Source: Aphelenchoides besseyi | Taxonomy: Eukaryota; Nematoda; Chromadorea; Rhabditida; Aphelenchoididae | Direction of reading: 5' to 3' | Assembly (NCBI GenBank): GCA_024699855.1 | Contig: JAMPIQ010000003.1 | Location: 3,224,001 to 3,288,000, forward strand | DNA length: 64,000 nucleotides | In this document: positions 43,818 through 56,175 of the stretch, piece by piece | Layout of the letters: each line of letters begins with the position of its first letter | Numbering within the stretch: the stretch's first letter is position 1 | Program-made: the position numbers and the translations under genes | Notes under the pieces: model-generated | Told to the model about the DNA's origin: nothing | What the model saw: only the letters and a program-made list of their open reading frames with translations | The model's database searches: none

Positions 43818-45269
43818 ATGGAGAGCTGTCAAATGGTCGCTACACACTCATTTCTGATTAGCTTATGTGAGTCTTTAGTTGTGTTGGTTCGAGAACGATT
43901 GTTTAGTTTTGATCTCATTCGTTGATGGGGATTTTCTGCGTCATTGTGCCGATCAATCAGTTTGCCAAAATGGCGGTCGATGTTTCCTTTCTGCTGGTAG
44001 TTCAAAGACCGCAAATGTTTCAAATTAACGGTTCATTCATTGTAGCAAGACAGTCAACTGATCGATGTTTAAATTCGAACTCCGAATTCTCGGAAACCGA
44101 TCAAATGTGTGTAACAGGCTATGCAAATTGGTTGATTACATACGACGAAGCTCAGCAAAACTGTGCGGATAATCTCGATGGCCAGTTGATTCGATTGCAA
44201 AGCGAAGAGAAAAGAATTTGGGTGCGACAGAAGTATTCCGAGGAGCTGAGAGCAGGAGTATGGATTGAAGACTCCAACGACAACTTCATTGTGAACGATT
44301 TTGCTGCTATCAACAACTCTTTAGAAGGTAAAAGTGGCAAGATAACTTGTTTCACTTGCTTTTAGAATCGAAATGTTTATTGGCACAAGAAATCGACGGT
44401 ACCGTGCAAATCGTCTATCAGCCGTGTGACCATCGACATTTGGCGGTTTGCGAAAGAGAAGCAGATCGTTTCAATGGAAGTGACTACTGGTATGTTCAGT
44501 GCGAATGTCCACGTGGTTATGCGGGTCGATATTGTGAATTCGCAAAGTCAGAAGACAAAGCCTTCGATCGAATCAAATGTGCAGACGAGAATTTGAACGT
44601 TCTCTGTGAAGAAAACAGTGGAACTTTGGTTGTGGATTACGCTCTTTATGGTCATGCAGAAGTATGTTTGTTACCTTAACAGTAAGTACATTCGTCGCTT
44701 AGGATTTGCGTAAGAGCACTTGTGAAGAGAAAAAAGAAACGCACCTTGATTGTATCGATTCAAGCAGTTTGATGACTTTGGTAAACCGATGTCAAGGACG
44801 GAAATCATGTAAAATCGACCGTATCGGAGATCTTTTTCCCAACACAAATTGTACCGGAAGTATGAGCCTTCAGCATCGAATGCGTTGTACGAGAAAGCCG
44901 GAAACGATTTGTCCACAATCCACGACGTTTATCAACGAACGTTGTTACGAGCTATCGAAAACTCAACACAAACTGAACTACGCAGAAGCCAAACGTCATT
45001 GTGCTGCAAAAGGTGGAGAACTGGCGCACTTCGACAAGAACACGAATTTGTTTGAGTTTCTCGAAGCCAAACCTCATCGAGACTACGAAGTTTGGGTTTA
45101 CAACGATACGGACATTTTTGTGCCATTGAAACGAAAAGCCGAGTGTTTGGCGATTGCTTGGTGGAATCGAAATGTCGTTCAAATTCCTTGTTTTGCGTCG
45201 TTGGGTTACATTTGCGAGTTCTTGCCAACGGGACGAACACCCGAAAGAATACGCGGAACACCACGGTAA
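43818..45269 (+). CDS. Secreted lectin: EGF-like, C-type lectin, SUEL/RBL, C-type lectin
   Basis: The start MESCQMVATHSFLISL joins through two introns (43865-43910 and 43999-44047) to a signal peptide and an EGF-like start (CADQSVCQNGGRC). A C-type lectin-like domain follows (ETDQMCVTGYANWLITYDEAQ, ending HLAVCERE). A second EGF half (CECPRGYAGRYC) leads into an SUEL/rhamnose-binding lectin domain (DLRKSTCEEKKE, RCQGRKSCKI, SMSLQHRMRCTR). A final C-type lectin-like domain runs ICPQSTTFINERCYELS to YICEF. It ends in TAA 45267-45269, with the codon ahead also forming a donor (CACG|GTAAAC). SUEL domains sit N-terminal to HormR/GAIN/GPS/7TM in latrophilins, and the very next gene starts with HormR, so this may be a split latrophilin ectodomain. 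Confidence 0.78.
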
Positions 45270-45999
45270 ACATTCTAAAAAGATTTATTTGCTTACTGAA
45301 TCTAATGACTCATTTTCGTGAGAGTTAATCTCTTTCTTTTTTGTTTGTTTTGACAACATTGAAGGGCAATTAAATTCGAAGCCGAAAACGTTCTTCAATT
45401 CACCGTTCAATTTGTTTAATGGACCCTCGAGTGCCAATTCCCATCGACGTCGAGAACAATTGGCTGCGGTTTTCATCCAAAAATAGGTACTTCCATTCGT
45501 CCAGCACCGTCGACTGTTCGTCTTATGATCAACATTGAACTAATCGCTTTTATTCTCGACCTTCAATTTCGTGTTTGAATTTCGAATTTGCCGATTGCAA
45601 ACCTTCGCGCGCTGAATCATCGCTTCCTCTCGCGATGTTGTTTTTTTTGTTAAGAGACAGCTTTCTTCTTCAAAAACGATCTGTCACTTCGACGTGTTCA
45701 TTCACTTCCGAAGTGCAAAAGCGTCCTTCGATGTTTTCGAACACGCGATGCGTAGAACCTGTCCAAAATAATTCACGTGTCTATTTTCGGAGACGTCATC
45801 TTTAAAAACCCTCAGATGCTCTAGTGTGCATAAGTTTGTAGTGTGGCAATTGCACATTTGATTCTTTTCACTGCGAGAATACCGTGAATGGTTGTCAATA
45901 GTGAAGGCTGTCCATTTGCAGAAACTCGAAGTCTTTTGATGCGCAAACTTAAGCGCGGGTAATTAATTGCTCATACAGCAAGTGAGCAGTCAGAACGCT
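45270..45999. other. Gap between the lectin gene and the adhesion GPCR
   Basis: 730 bp without a supported exon. If the lectin gene's terminal donor were used, this whole stretch would be an intron ending at 46105 and would join the two genes into one latrophilin. Stop-bounded frames at 45285-45476 (minus) and 45575-45805 (plus) show no similarity to anything I recognise. Confidence 0.4.
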
Positions 46000-48638
46000 A
46001 TGAAAATGAGTCATTGGAGTTTATTGCTTGTTAATCTATTCTTTCTATCCTCATGTTTAGTGTATGGTTGAATTGAAGTTCCCTTCTAATGCACTTAGTT
46101 TAGAGCTCAAAAGACGAACTCGGTGACTAAAAAGCCGAAATGCCCGGAACAACAGTGGAATAAACTGACGATTCCCGAAACAAACGCTTGTGAGATCGCA
46201 ACCGTTGAATGTCCGAACAATTTGGACGGAACTTTAACTTGGCTTTGTGATTGTAAATCTGCGACGTGGACGTCCAAACCTGACATGTCTGATTGTTTGA
46301 ATCCATCAATACGATCGTTGAAAGAGTTGATCTCAATTGGAGAAGAACCGTTGAATGTGATGCGAAGATTTCAAGACAAACTAGGTGAACTTTTTGACTC
46401 GGGATCGTTGACAGGCGGCGATGTGATTGCGTTTGTCGAGAATCTTGACGAGTCGATGTTTCGAGTTAAAAACGTTCTCAACGATCGTCGCAAATCGGCC
46501 GAATGGCGTGGCAACTATGGACGCGAGTTCAGTAAAGTTGTTGGCAACGTTGGCGATCGCTTGTTGGATTCAGAGGCGGAAAACGCGTGGCTACAACTGT
46601 CGGATAAACTTCGAATCGACAAAGCCGCCAAGATGATGATGTTGTTGCAAGACATGATGGTTGTTCGCGGTACAGGACTAACAGCTGGCTCAAAAGCTAT
46701 GGTGCAGTTTAGAAATTACGGTCAACTTTTACCATGAAGATAAAGTAATGGTTTTTGTTTTCAGAAGGTCAAGTTCTGTTGAAGGAGCAAGTACCTCCGG
46801 CTGACGATGTTCCTATGATGATCAATCGAGCGATGCGAATTCAAGGAAATCCTATTCAATTGCCGCATCAGAATGTTCCTGCTGATCATATTCAATTCAA
46901 AGTTGGCGGTTCAAAGTCAGGAATGCATTTGCCAAGCAGCGACTTTTTGAGTTCATTGGCTCCACAGTTTTCCCAACCGACGATGCTATTCAGCCACAGT
47001 CGAGGAGAATCAATTGGACCGAATGTAAGATTTGCTAAGCTAACATCATGCATTAATGATTGTAGGAGAATGAAGGAGTGTCTCCAGTTAAATTGGGTTA
47101 TTTTACTTTCATGAAGTTGGGCAAATTAATGAGCAATTCAACAACCAAATCTCGGATTAACAGTCAAATCTTCGGAGCTTTTGTTAACGATCCGAATATA
47201 AGCGTAAATCTGGCGGTTGGAATGGCGGCTAACTTTACGTTTCAACATTTGATTACCGAAGGAGTTTCGAATGCTAGTTGTGTGTTTTGGGATATATTCG
47301 AAAGGTAACTGACGACATTGAAACTGAAGTTTCGTTCTTCTAGAACGTGGTCGAGAGACGGATGCATTCTAATCGAAACCAACAAACAGATGACAAAATG
47401 TTCGTGTTCCCATTTGACAAGTTTTGCCGTTTTGATGGATTTTACTGACTCATTAGCTGTTTACAATGGGCAATTTGGCCACTCGAAGAGTGCAGTCGGT
47501 ATTGCGCTGGATATTATAACTATTGTCGGCTGCATCATCTCTATTGTATGCTTGTTTCTTTGTGTCGTTGTATTTACAATCTTTCGGTAATCGCAATTGA
47601 TTGCAAGTGCTTTCAAAATAACGTTTTTTCAGGTCGTTAAATACAAATATTCGCGTTGTAATTCATCGAAATTTGTGTTTGAGTTTGTTGGCCGGAGAAC
47701 TTCTTTTCCTTTTTGGAATCGACAAGACCGACTCAGCAGAATTATGTCGAGTAGTAGCCATCGGATTACATTACTTCTTTCTGTGTTCCTTCTTATGGTT
47801 AGTTGATTTTGATACTTTGCATGAAATTTATTATACGATTTTTATAGGTGTTTCTTCGAAGGATATCAACTTTATTTAATGCTCATCAAGGTTTTTGAGT
47901 CGAGCAGGAAACACACAGAGTTACTGTATTGTTTGGGTTTTGTTCTGCCTGGGATTTGGGTTGCAATCAGTGTTTTTGTGGAGCCGAGTAACTATGGAAC
48001 TGACGAATATTGCTGGATCAACGTTCGGTCTCCGACCATTTGGGCGTTTCTTCTGCCAATTGGTTTGGTTATTTTCTTCAACATTACGACATTGGCAATT
48101 GCATTCCGAACAGTTTTGTCCGTTCAAAATCGAGATCGAAGTTTGGCGTTGAGAGTCTACGGATGGCTCAAAGGTTCTTTGACGTTATGTTGTCTACTCG
48201 GAGTTACTTGGGTATTCGGCTTTTTAACTGCCATCCAAATTGTTCAACCGTTTTTTGCATTTGTTTTTACGATACTCAACAGTTTACAGGTGGCAATCAA
48301 CTCATTAGATTTACAAATTGAAATGTTTTTAGGGCGCATTCATATTTGGATGGCACGTGATTTGCAACGAAAAAGCTCGACAAGCTGTTCGACGGTGTGT
48401 TCACAACGGTGTTTGTGGATCGCAAGTGTCTGAAAATTCGAAACAGTCGAGTTCATCATACAATCAACGATCGAACAACTTCTTCGCATTAAACAAAGAT
48501 CGACTGTTACAATGGTTGCCGTTGTCCAAGTCTCGATCCTCAAATTCATCACGCAGCAGTCAGAAGAATAGTCATGAATTGGGTAATTTCAACAAAGAGA
48601 AGTTTTCTGATCGATTCAAGTTTAGAAATTCGTTTTAA
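46000..48638 (+). CDS. lat: Latrophilin-like adhesion GPCR (HormR-GAIN-GPS-7TM)
   Basis: A signal peptide (MSHWSLLLVNLFFLSSCLVY, cleaved near AQK) joins via exon 46000-46066 and acceptor 46105. A HormR domain follows (CPEQQWNKLTIPETNACEIA, NNLDGTLTWLCDCKSATW, DMSDCLNPSIRSL), then a GAIN domain. The GPS reads CVFWD and WSRDGC, then KCSCSHLTSFAVLMDF, so the cleavage site is between H-L and T. Seven membrane helices come next, beginning VGIALDIITIVGCIISIVCL, with WCFFEGYQLYLMLI after TM2/TM3, as in latrophilins. The cytoplasmic tail is Ser-rich. Latrophilins bind teneurin and FLRT ligands at the cell surface and act in tissue polarity and synapses. The only typical latrophilin domain absent here is SUEL/RBL, which sits in the gene at 43818-45269. 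Confidence 0.88.
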
Positions 48639-49188
48639 ACCAATCGCTCTAATTCACCAACTGGCCACTCCTGAAGAAGAAGAACGTTCACAGTCGCGAT
48701 GTGAAGAAAAAGGACAGGAAGAAGACGAACAGGTTACGCGAAAACGTCTCTTGGCTGCATCTCCAGAAGTTACGGTCGAACGTTTCTGATCAATTCGGTC
48801 GAATATTTGAATCTCAATTTTAGTCCTTAACCTATTTCTGCAATCTCTTTTTAAGTGCATTCAATAGTTGTGCCATTTCAGTGTAAATAAAGTCTACTAC
48901 GAACGCCCATGTCGTTTTCCTGTTCGACGTTCAACAAATGAAAAGCTCTCTATAGTGGTTTTTACAACCGCCTGCAGCAAAATTGCGCATAATTTTCACG
49001 ATCATTCTAGGACAGGACATTTACACGTTAATTTCCAGTCTGTTTGATACCATTACATCGGAATTACAAATCATCAGTATCTACTCCTCCGAAGACCATT
49101 AAAACCGCAAAAATGAACGAACAATTTCTTTGCATATAAACACATCAATCAAACCACTTTACGGTATCAGAATCAAACGTAAAGGGCA
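48639..49188. other. Intergenic between GPCR and lectin-like gene
   Basis: An alternative reading keeps the GPCR tail open beyond 48638 (a frame to 48789). No supported gene otherwise. Polyadenylation signals GTAAATAAAG (48884) are visible. Confidence 0.4.
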
Positions 49189-51278
49189 ATGGAGTTGACT
49201 CCTCAAATCCTATTTCTATTGCTAATCAGCATTGTGAAAGCGAAGAGGTTCGAACAGTTAGGACCGATAGTCGCTCATAAACAGAATGTTCACCGAGATG
49301 TTTGTTTAGGTAATCGTTTTGTTCTTGCTCTATAGACGTTTCGTATGTCGCTAACTGTGAGTTTTCAGGATTGTGGGTGAATGGTGTTCATAACCAAGGA
49401 ATCTGCATTTTGGATGTTCAAGATCGAATGACATGCGAAGAAGTGAGTGTATCGTAAGATATTAGCAGAATAGTTTTTAGGTGAACTACTTGTTTCGACA
49501 ACAAAGTCATCAGTACCGACCACTACCGTTAGAAAAGGTAAATAGTCATTGCAGATTAGTTATTTGATGGTCTTCAGGTCCCCAAACTTGTGCTGCAACG
49601 TGCACTTCGTGAACACGCTTTGAGGAACAACAAAAATACTGTTTTGTGTGCTAACGGTAAGTGGGAGATCGAAATAACAAAATGAACTTGTTTCAGTTGA
49701 TGAGACTTTTAAAGCACCTGAAGACTATTGTCCACCTGGATTTTATCCTCATCACAATAAATGTTATGGTATTTCCACAAGAAAAGTTCATTTCCAAGTT
49801 GCGGAAAAAATTTGCAAAAAGTTGAGAGGTAAACTGGCAAACGAATTCGAGGATGCTGATGTTCTTATCGACTTGGTCAAAAACTACGTAGATGAAGATG
49901 TCTTCACGGGTTTTAATCGCGTTATAAACTTAGGCGATTGCACTTAAACGAGCACTAAAATAACATATTTCTGTTTAGATGATGTAAAGCGCACTCGATT
50001 GGTGGAGCATGCACATGTAGTTGTCGAGTATCGCACAGGAGAATTGGAATATGTCGTTCCGAACGCTCGTCGTGGTTTCATCTGTCAGACTCCAACGCGT
50101 CTACTGGAATTAGCATTACCACAACCATCCATGTTGCCATCATATGAAGACGACGTAAAGGTTCACGATTTGCATCCTCTACATTCCGAAGTCAAATTGG
50201 ATCGTTATCTTGTTGACTTGATGTCATTCCATTGTTACAGTGCCATTAATAGAAACGGAGAATATAAGGATCATGAAACTGTGGTCACTGATTTGGTCGA
50301 AAATCCACCATTTGGATGTGCTTTCAAAAGTAAGATTATTAAGCAATCCGACAATAGATCCTGATTGTTTAGAGAGTTTGGGAAAGGTTTACATCGATAT
50401 AGACAACATCAACGTCTTGCCGTCGAGTCTGAAGCACGCATGCAAACATTTAGTGCCCTTGTATCGAGTTTATGATCATGTTAAAGCCGAATATTTCTTT
50501 TTGTCCGGGGAACTGTCAAAATTCTGGCAAATCATCTACAACAGTGAACGTTTCAAACTTCGACGTATTGGATTTTGTTCATCGCGACGTGGTGATTGTG
50601 AGGCCGAAATTCCATTGAGAAACGAGAACTCTACGAACGTTGTTTGCTACTTGTCAAATCATACTCTCGATCTTCGCGATGAATTAAACAAGAATCGTCC
50701 ACTCCGTTTCATGCAAGTGGCCACTCGACTAAGTACCATTGGCAAAAGTCCTAGCAGTGTAATCGAATTGAAAAACAGTCTTCTTGGACAAGACCAGAAA
50801 CTGGAAATCCTCGGCAACACGTTGGACAGCCAGCGATACAAAGAGCTCGAACATTACTGCAAACAGAAACTTCGTCCGTTGTACCGTCTAATCAACAAAA
50901 AAAACAGTTGTATTTCATTTACACGATCTTAATAGCAACGAACATTTCAGAGGAATTTGTTCTTACGACAGATAGTGAGAGAGTAAAACAAAGTCGTCTA
51001 AATCGAGACACTGACTACGAAGAAGAACTGTTGGGATATGTCGCTAACAAAAAAGACTATTGTGGTAAAAGAAAAAGTAAGTATGCACAGTAATGTAACT
51101 TCTAGGAGCTTCACTTCCACTCTATCACTACGTGTATCCATCGCCGTTTGATTCGCGTAGGTTTGAATACAGCTATCAAGAACCCACTGATTTAGAAAAC
51201 GTTTATTCGGTTCGTCATGAGGAGAAACGTTCGCTTGTTCCTTTCGCGAAGAAAGAGATTGTCGGTTATCTTTTCTAA
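49189..51278 (+). CDS. Secreted C-type-lectin-like protein with DUF5648-like repeats, copy A
   Basis: The signal peptide is MELTPQILFLLLISIVKAKR. After short exons comes a C-type-lectin-like domain (YCPPGFYPHHNKCYGIST, RRGFICQTP). The rest contains repeats of a pattern P-L-Y-R-x-x...I-G-x-C: HLVPLYRVYDHVKAEYFFL...IGFCSSRR, then KLRPLYRLI with EEFVLTTDSERVK...LLGYVANKKDYCG, then LPLYHYVYPSPFDS. Such units resemble DUF5648 (PF18885), found in secreted nematode and bacterial proteins. Function is unknown; extracellular carbohydrate or matrix binding is inferred from the lectin fold. Exons are many and short, joined by GT-AG introns. A paralogue lies 1.2 kb downstream. Confidence 0.75.
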
Positions 51279-51406
51279 CACCATTTCAAATGCATGTTGA
51301 CATTCGACTAATAAACAAGAGCATTAAATTGTGATAATTCGTGCGAGCAATCTTATCAGATAGCATTGCAATTGGATAAAATTCATACAACAATCCATTG
51401 AAATGT
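51279..51406. other. Convergent gap between lectin copy A and the secreted coiled-coil protein
   Basis: 128 bp separate the stop of the plus-strand lectin gene from the stop of the minus-strand gene. An AATAAACA (about 51310) would serve as polyadenylation signal of the lectin. Nothing else is seen. Confidence 0.5.
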
Positions 51407-52082
51407 TTATTCGGAGTTACTCGGCGGTTGATTCGGATCGGTTTCAAGCGATCGAATGTCTTTCAACGTCTCGTCATCGTTTTCATCTTTAGAAGTTTTC
51501 TGAAAGATCGGAGATAACATTTTCAATACATTCGACTCACAGCATCTGGTTTTATCTTTTGAGTTTTCTGCAGTGTGAGTTCCTGCTCTTGAGCCATGAC
51601 CGTCATCTGCTTCTCGTTTTCCGTTTCAATTGCTTCCTTTGGTTTCACCTTCTAAACCATCTCATTCACTGATTGCCATAAACTTACGTTTTTGTTTGTT
51701 TCGCCAACAATCTCCTTCGGTACTTCGATCGGCAGTTGTTTCTTCTCTTCCGAGTTGGCTTCTTCTTTTGCGATATGTGATTGAGCGAGTTGGTGTTCTT
51801 GTTTGCTCATTTCAACAACTTTGATGGTCTGCAGATTTGTGTTCTTGGTTTCGGTTGATTGCTGCGGATAGAGAGTTAGCGAATGTGGCAATTTGGTTGG
51901 ACGTTTCTGTTGTAGTTTCTTCAGTCGCGTTTTATTCAACGGCTTTTCCTAAACATAACTTATAAGAAATAAAGTTGAAAACTTACTGTAAATTTGTTTT
52001 TATTCTTATTTGCGCACAGTTTGAGAGATGCAAAAGCGACTGCAAGAGTGACCACCAGATGTAACAAGCAAAGTGAAACCAT
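51407..52082 (-). CDS. Small secreted or membrane-anchored Lys/Gln/Glu-rich protein
   Basis: The first exon (52010-52082, approximate) encodes a hydrophobic leader MVSLCLLHLVVTLAVAFASL, then KNKNKFT. The following exons give a Lys/Thr/Gln-rich chain (NKTRLKKLQQKRPTKL) with predicted coiled-coil stretches (EEKKQLPIEVPKEIVGETN; QEQELTLQKTQKIKPDA) and end PNQPPSNSE. There are no cysteines beyond the leader and no known domain. It lies convergent to lectin copy A and divergent from lectin copy B, so it is nested in the lectin cluster. Confidence 0.55.
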
Positions 52083-52513
52083 GAAATCAATTGAAAAGCC
52101 GGCGAAGTTGCATGAGCGGCCAATCGATTAAAATGACCACTAACATAGTAGCTTATGCAAATATTATCAATGCCAATTGCATTAGAATTACGAGGCACTA
52201 CGTTTTGAACATATGGACATCTGATAAAAGCTCTTACAAATTAGATATAGAAGGCTGCGTTCCTTGAAACTTGAATGTTTATAGGTGCTAAGAACTTTTC
52301 TATTGTAAATTTGGATTACAAGATCGTTATGCAAAAGCAGATACTACGGTTGTGCACAAACGAACAAAGCAATTAAATTGTGCAATGTTAATTGCCATGA
52401 ATGTTGAACACAAGAATGCAAATGAATTGGATCATAAACCGACAACGATCAACCGAAGATGAGGTCTCGCACGTTCAACAAGAACACTCGTTGTGATTCC
52501 AAAATTTCCTGAA

Positions 52514-54650
52514 ATGGATAACCGAGTGGAACTTCTAATTCTACTCTTTTGTTTAAATGCTTTTGGTCTTCAAATTCGAAATGTTCTACATCAACAAGCT
52601 TGTATTGGACTGCCATTTGATTCGGTTTACTTGCAGGTTAGAAACAATTAGGGTTTCAATTTGAAGTTTTTTAAGGGGTTTTGTGTTCTGAATTTGAACA
52701 AACGTGCCGACTGTGACACCGAAGTTCAAGTTTTCTTCAGCAATTTAGACAGCAAATTCAACCCACATGCTTTGAGTGACCTGGATTCGCATCTTTTAAA
52801 ACGTCTTCGACAATCAGACGTATTTTGTGAATCGCTTCATAATTTAGATATTTGCATTAATGGTCTATTAAGTGCTTCAGTACATCAGAAGTATAATCGA
52901 CCTTTATTTTCAGCCGCAAATCCCACTCAACAACCAAGCAGATGTCCCTTCGGATTCCTTCAATTCGATGAAATGTGTTATACGGCAACTAATCGATTGG
53001 TTTTGTATGAAGAAGCAGCGTCTGAATGCACCGTAATACGTGGAACATTGGTCGCAAATCAATCGGCTGCTGTAGTCGAGTTGTTGCAAGAACTCGTAAA
53101 ATTTCATATTCATCAGAGCGTTTTTGTTGATTTCAACTTGACAACCAGCAAAAGGGGTACACATATGTTTGAAGAACTCATAACGAAAACTTACAGCAGA
53201 AAAACCAAAGTCGTTTAATCTTGAAATTAGTTCGCAAACTGGACAATTGGAATACGTGGCACCGAGTTCGAGGTTTGTTTGTGTCAAACAAGCTCTTGAG
53301 ATTCCTTGATTAGACGTGGTTTTGTTTGCGGTGTTGCCGTTGGAGTCGCGAAATTTGGTTTGTACAAACCAATTGACTTGCCTTCGCAGCCCATTCATTC
53401 GATTGAACACGATCACAACAAACCAAACTTGCCGCCAATTTCCAACCTTGCCCACTACTTGGCCGATGTCTTCGAATTCGAGGTTCATTTTGACGAAGAG
53501 AACGAAGAGCCGGATCGTGTAGTTTATCGCACTGATATCATCGAGACTCCGCCCAATAACTCAACTTATAAGAGTGAGCTGAATATGATAACTGTGTTTT
53601 AAGAGATTTAGAAACATTGTTTAACGTTGTTTTGGCCATAGAAAACGAGACGGTCAATGGTTTTCCAGAAGAAGTCGCGAACTTCTGTCCGGAATTACGA
53701 CCACTTTATCGTCAATTCACGTCTTTCGATGCGGATGTCATTGACAGTCGAGTCTTCAAAGACGACTCTTTTTCATTGAACCCAATTCAACGTCTTCCGC
53801 AGCAGGAATCAAAACTAATTGGTTATTGTGCTCCTTACTATAAGTACTGCGGAGGTTAAATTAAGAAAAATAGAAAAACGTTAGGAATAGTTTTCAGCAA
53901 CGATTGGCATTTTCCAACGTCCTTCAACTTCGAGGTCTTTGTATCATAGTTCAAAAAATACACCACTATGTTATGGTTTCAAAATTGATCGCAATCTAGT
54001 GGGCAATCATATCTTCACGGAGTTTACAGTTTGAATTTAGAAACTGAACGTGAATGAAACTCTTCGTTACGTCCAGATTGCTTCTCGACTTCGTCCAATT
54101 TACAGCTTTTACTACGAAGAGAAGACAAATACTGATTACCAGTTGACGCCTAGAACGAAATCAAGTATCTTTCGAACATGTGAGTGGTTAAAGAAAATAC
54201 TTTAGAGCACGTTTTCAACCTTCTGAATCCACTTCAAATGCACGAAATGGACGGTTTCTGTCGAAAACGCTCCATAGCCCTCTACAAAGTCATCGACTTT
54301 GTCGAAAGTAAAATGATTTGATAGAATGAATACGCAGATTCTAGAAAACACGATTCTTGTCACGAACATCACACTTCTCGAAGAGTATCGAAATAATCGC
54401 AATCGCTACGAGGTGGAGTCAATTTTGGGATATTGCAGTTTACTTCATTTGTATTGCGGAGCAACTTTGCCAATTAATCATTACGCTGTTTACCACGAGA
54501 ACGGCAATCACATTGGTTGGTTATGCAACAGAATTCATTTCCATATAAAAACTTTCAGATGACGTGTACACGGGCGGTAAACCATCTCGACGGCTTGTTC
54601 AAGAAGCCAGTTCAATCATCTACAAACAAACGTTGTGCTACGGCTTTTGA
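52514..54650 (+). CDS. Secreted C-type-lectin-like protein with DUF5648-like repeats, copy B
   Basis: This is a paralogue of the gene at 49189-51278. The signal peptide is ELLILLFCLNAFGLQIRN. The lectin-like domain reads RCPFGFLQFDEMCYTATNR, then GQLEYVAPSSRRGFVCGV. Repeats follow: CPELRPLYRQFTSFDADVID...IGYCAPYYKYCG; SRLRPIYSFYYEEKTN; RSIALYKVIDFVEKNTILVT...ILGYCSLLHLYCG. To join the last repeats I used a donor at 54163 (A|GTATCT) and one at 54307 (A|GTAAAA). Other choices give stops. The gene ends at TGA 54648-54650. Copies A and B share intron positions and repeat order but are diverged, so the duplication is old. Confidence 0.7.
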
Positions 54651-54669
54651 ACTGACTGATCGAATCGGA

Positions 54670-55035
54670 ATAAACTGTTAACTTCTGTCTCTAGTTATCT
54701 ACTTGCAGTCAATTGCTATCATTTGAAGAAGTTGACAAGTGCAATTAAAGCAAACAATTTCAATCGTTTCGTTTTTCTTGATCAATTGTCGAAGCCATAA
54801 ATCAAGGATGTCAATGTCTGTGCTCATTCTTTAATCAAACCCATGTGTGCATACTGTTTCAGTACGTGCGTTTGGAGTTGAAACAATCAGACGGAAACCT
54901 GTGAATTGCGTACTCAACAAAGAAGGGATTATAGTCGATTCTCCACAGCCGCCAAGTGCACTCAATTTGTTTGTGAATTACATGTCATCCATTACTCAGT
55001 GCTTGTACTCCAGGTTCCATTTCAACCGCACGTCT
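54670..55035 (+). pseudogene. Possible decayed third lectin-like copy
   Basis: A fragment reads CYHLKKLTSAIKANNFNRF with VFLDQLSKP and then a stop. It resembles the stretch QELVKFHIHQSVFVDFNL of copy B. Further on, RRKPVNCVLNKEGIIVDSPQPPS recalls RRGFICQTPTRLLELALPQPS of copy A. No intact gene can be made. It is either a third tandem copy, decayed, or chance similarity. Confidence 0.3.
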
Positions 55036-55567
55036 TAAAAGTTCGGCCATGAAACAAAAAACGCGAACGCGGAAGTTCAAAGAACTTTGATGTTTCTTTC
55101 GCACTCAATCCATCGACTCAAAACCGCAAAAACGAAAGGGGCGGAGAGGAATACATCTAACGGAACGCGCCATCCATTTCGTGGCCTATCCACTGTTACG
55201 TGACTTTGTAGGAAAGAACGCGCAACTCGTATGTTCGAAAATCCTCGTATGCATCCAAATTCGAACGTTTCTTCGCTTCATCGCAAAATGGGCGGATTCG
55301 GTTGACAACGTTAATAACACCGTTTAACTTCTGATTTAGTCAACTGTTTGTGTTGAAATAACGCTGAGCTTCCTGTCTTACGGTAAGCAGCTGTAGAAAG
55401 TGAGGTTTCTGGTCTACGAAGGAGTTTTAGCTAAGGGCACTTGACCTCTTAATTTTCTTATGGCAAACATTTTTTCCCTTGAATATTAAATTAAACGTTC
55501 GGCTTTTACATGGAATCTATTGGTCACTTATTGTTGTTCTTTTCAGTTTTCTCTTCAACCAGCAACC
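55036..55567. other. Intergenic upstream of the mitochondrial protein gene
   Basis: Nothing clear. The sequence just before 55568 (TTTTCAGTTTTCTC) contains an acceptor-like stretch about 15 bp upstream of the ATG, so a 5' untranslated exon is possible. Confidence 0.4.
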
Positions 55568-56175
55568 ATGCTCGCTGTTTTCTCTCGTGGATTTGCTCCG
55601 GCTTTGCGTCGTCTAGATGGTCATTCGCTTTCGATTCAAATTCGTTTGTTGTCCACTCCCATTGCTACTGGAGTTCCAAAAGCTGCGTTGAAGCAACTAG
55701 CTCTTGACGATACGAACGGCTACTTTCACTACGAACGTGATCGATCTCGTGACAACAAGGCACCAAAACCACAAAAACTGGGCGATACTCCTGCTCGGTG
55801 AGTTGACTGTGAAGTTTGACTTCATTTTCTTGCAGATTCTTGCTCCGTAAACTCGGACACGCCTACGAAATCTATCCGCTTTTCGTCATCATTGGCGGAT
55901 GGTTTATGATGTTCATAGTGGCCGTCTGGTACTCCTTCGGTAAAATCGAAGTTTGGTTTGATCGCAGTGAGTTCCTAAACGCTCGACTTTTTTCACGCTC
56001 GTTTTCAGGCAAAAAACTTGCACCGTGGGATTGGGAGCGAATTCGTGATGGCAAGTACGCAACGTTGCCGACCGTTCTGTTCGACTTGAAAGGACACACT
56101 CATCAGCGTCTGGAGATCATGGAGCAACTTCAAGATCAGATGTTGGAAGCGGCGAAGAAACGTGGAACGCGTTAA
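55568..56175 (+). CDS. Mitochondrial NDUFA4/B12D-like inner-membrane protein
   Basis: About 168 residues. The N-terminus (MLAVFSRGFAPALRRLDGHS) is a basic mitochondrial presequence. One membrane helix (YPLFVIIGGWFMMFIVAVWY) is followed by EVWFDRS and APWDWERIRDG, as in NDUFA4/B12D proteins, where a P-L-F-V helix is followed by W-D and P-W motifs. Family members are small subunits of complex IV or complex I. The C-terminal helix (LEIMEQLQDQMLEAAKKRG) is an addition. Exons are 55568-55798, 55837-55967 and a third from about 56010 to 56175. Presumed site is the inner mitochondrial membrane. I am fairly, not fully, sure of the family. Confidence 0.62.
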
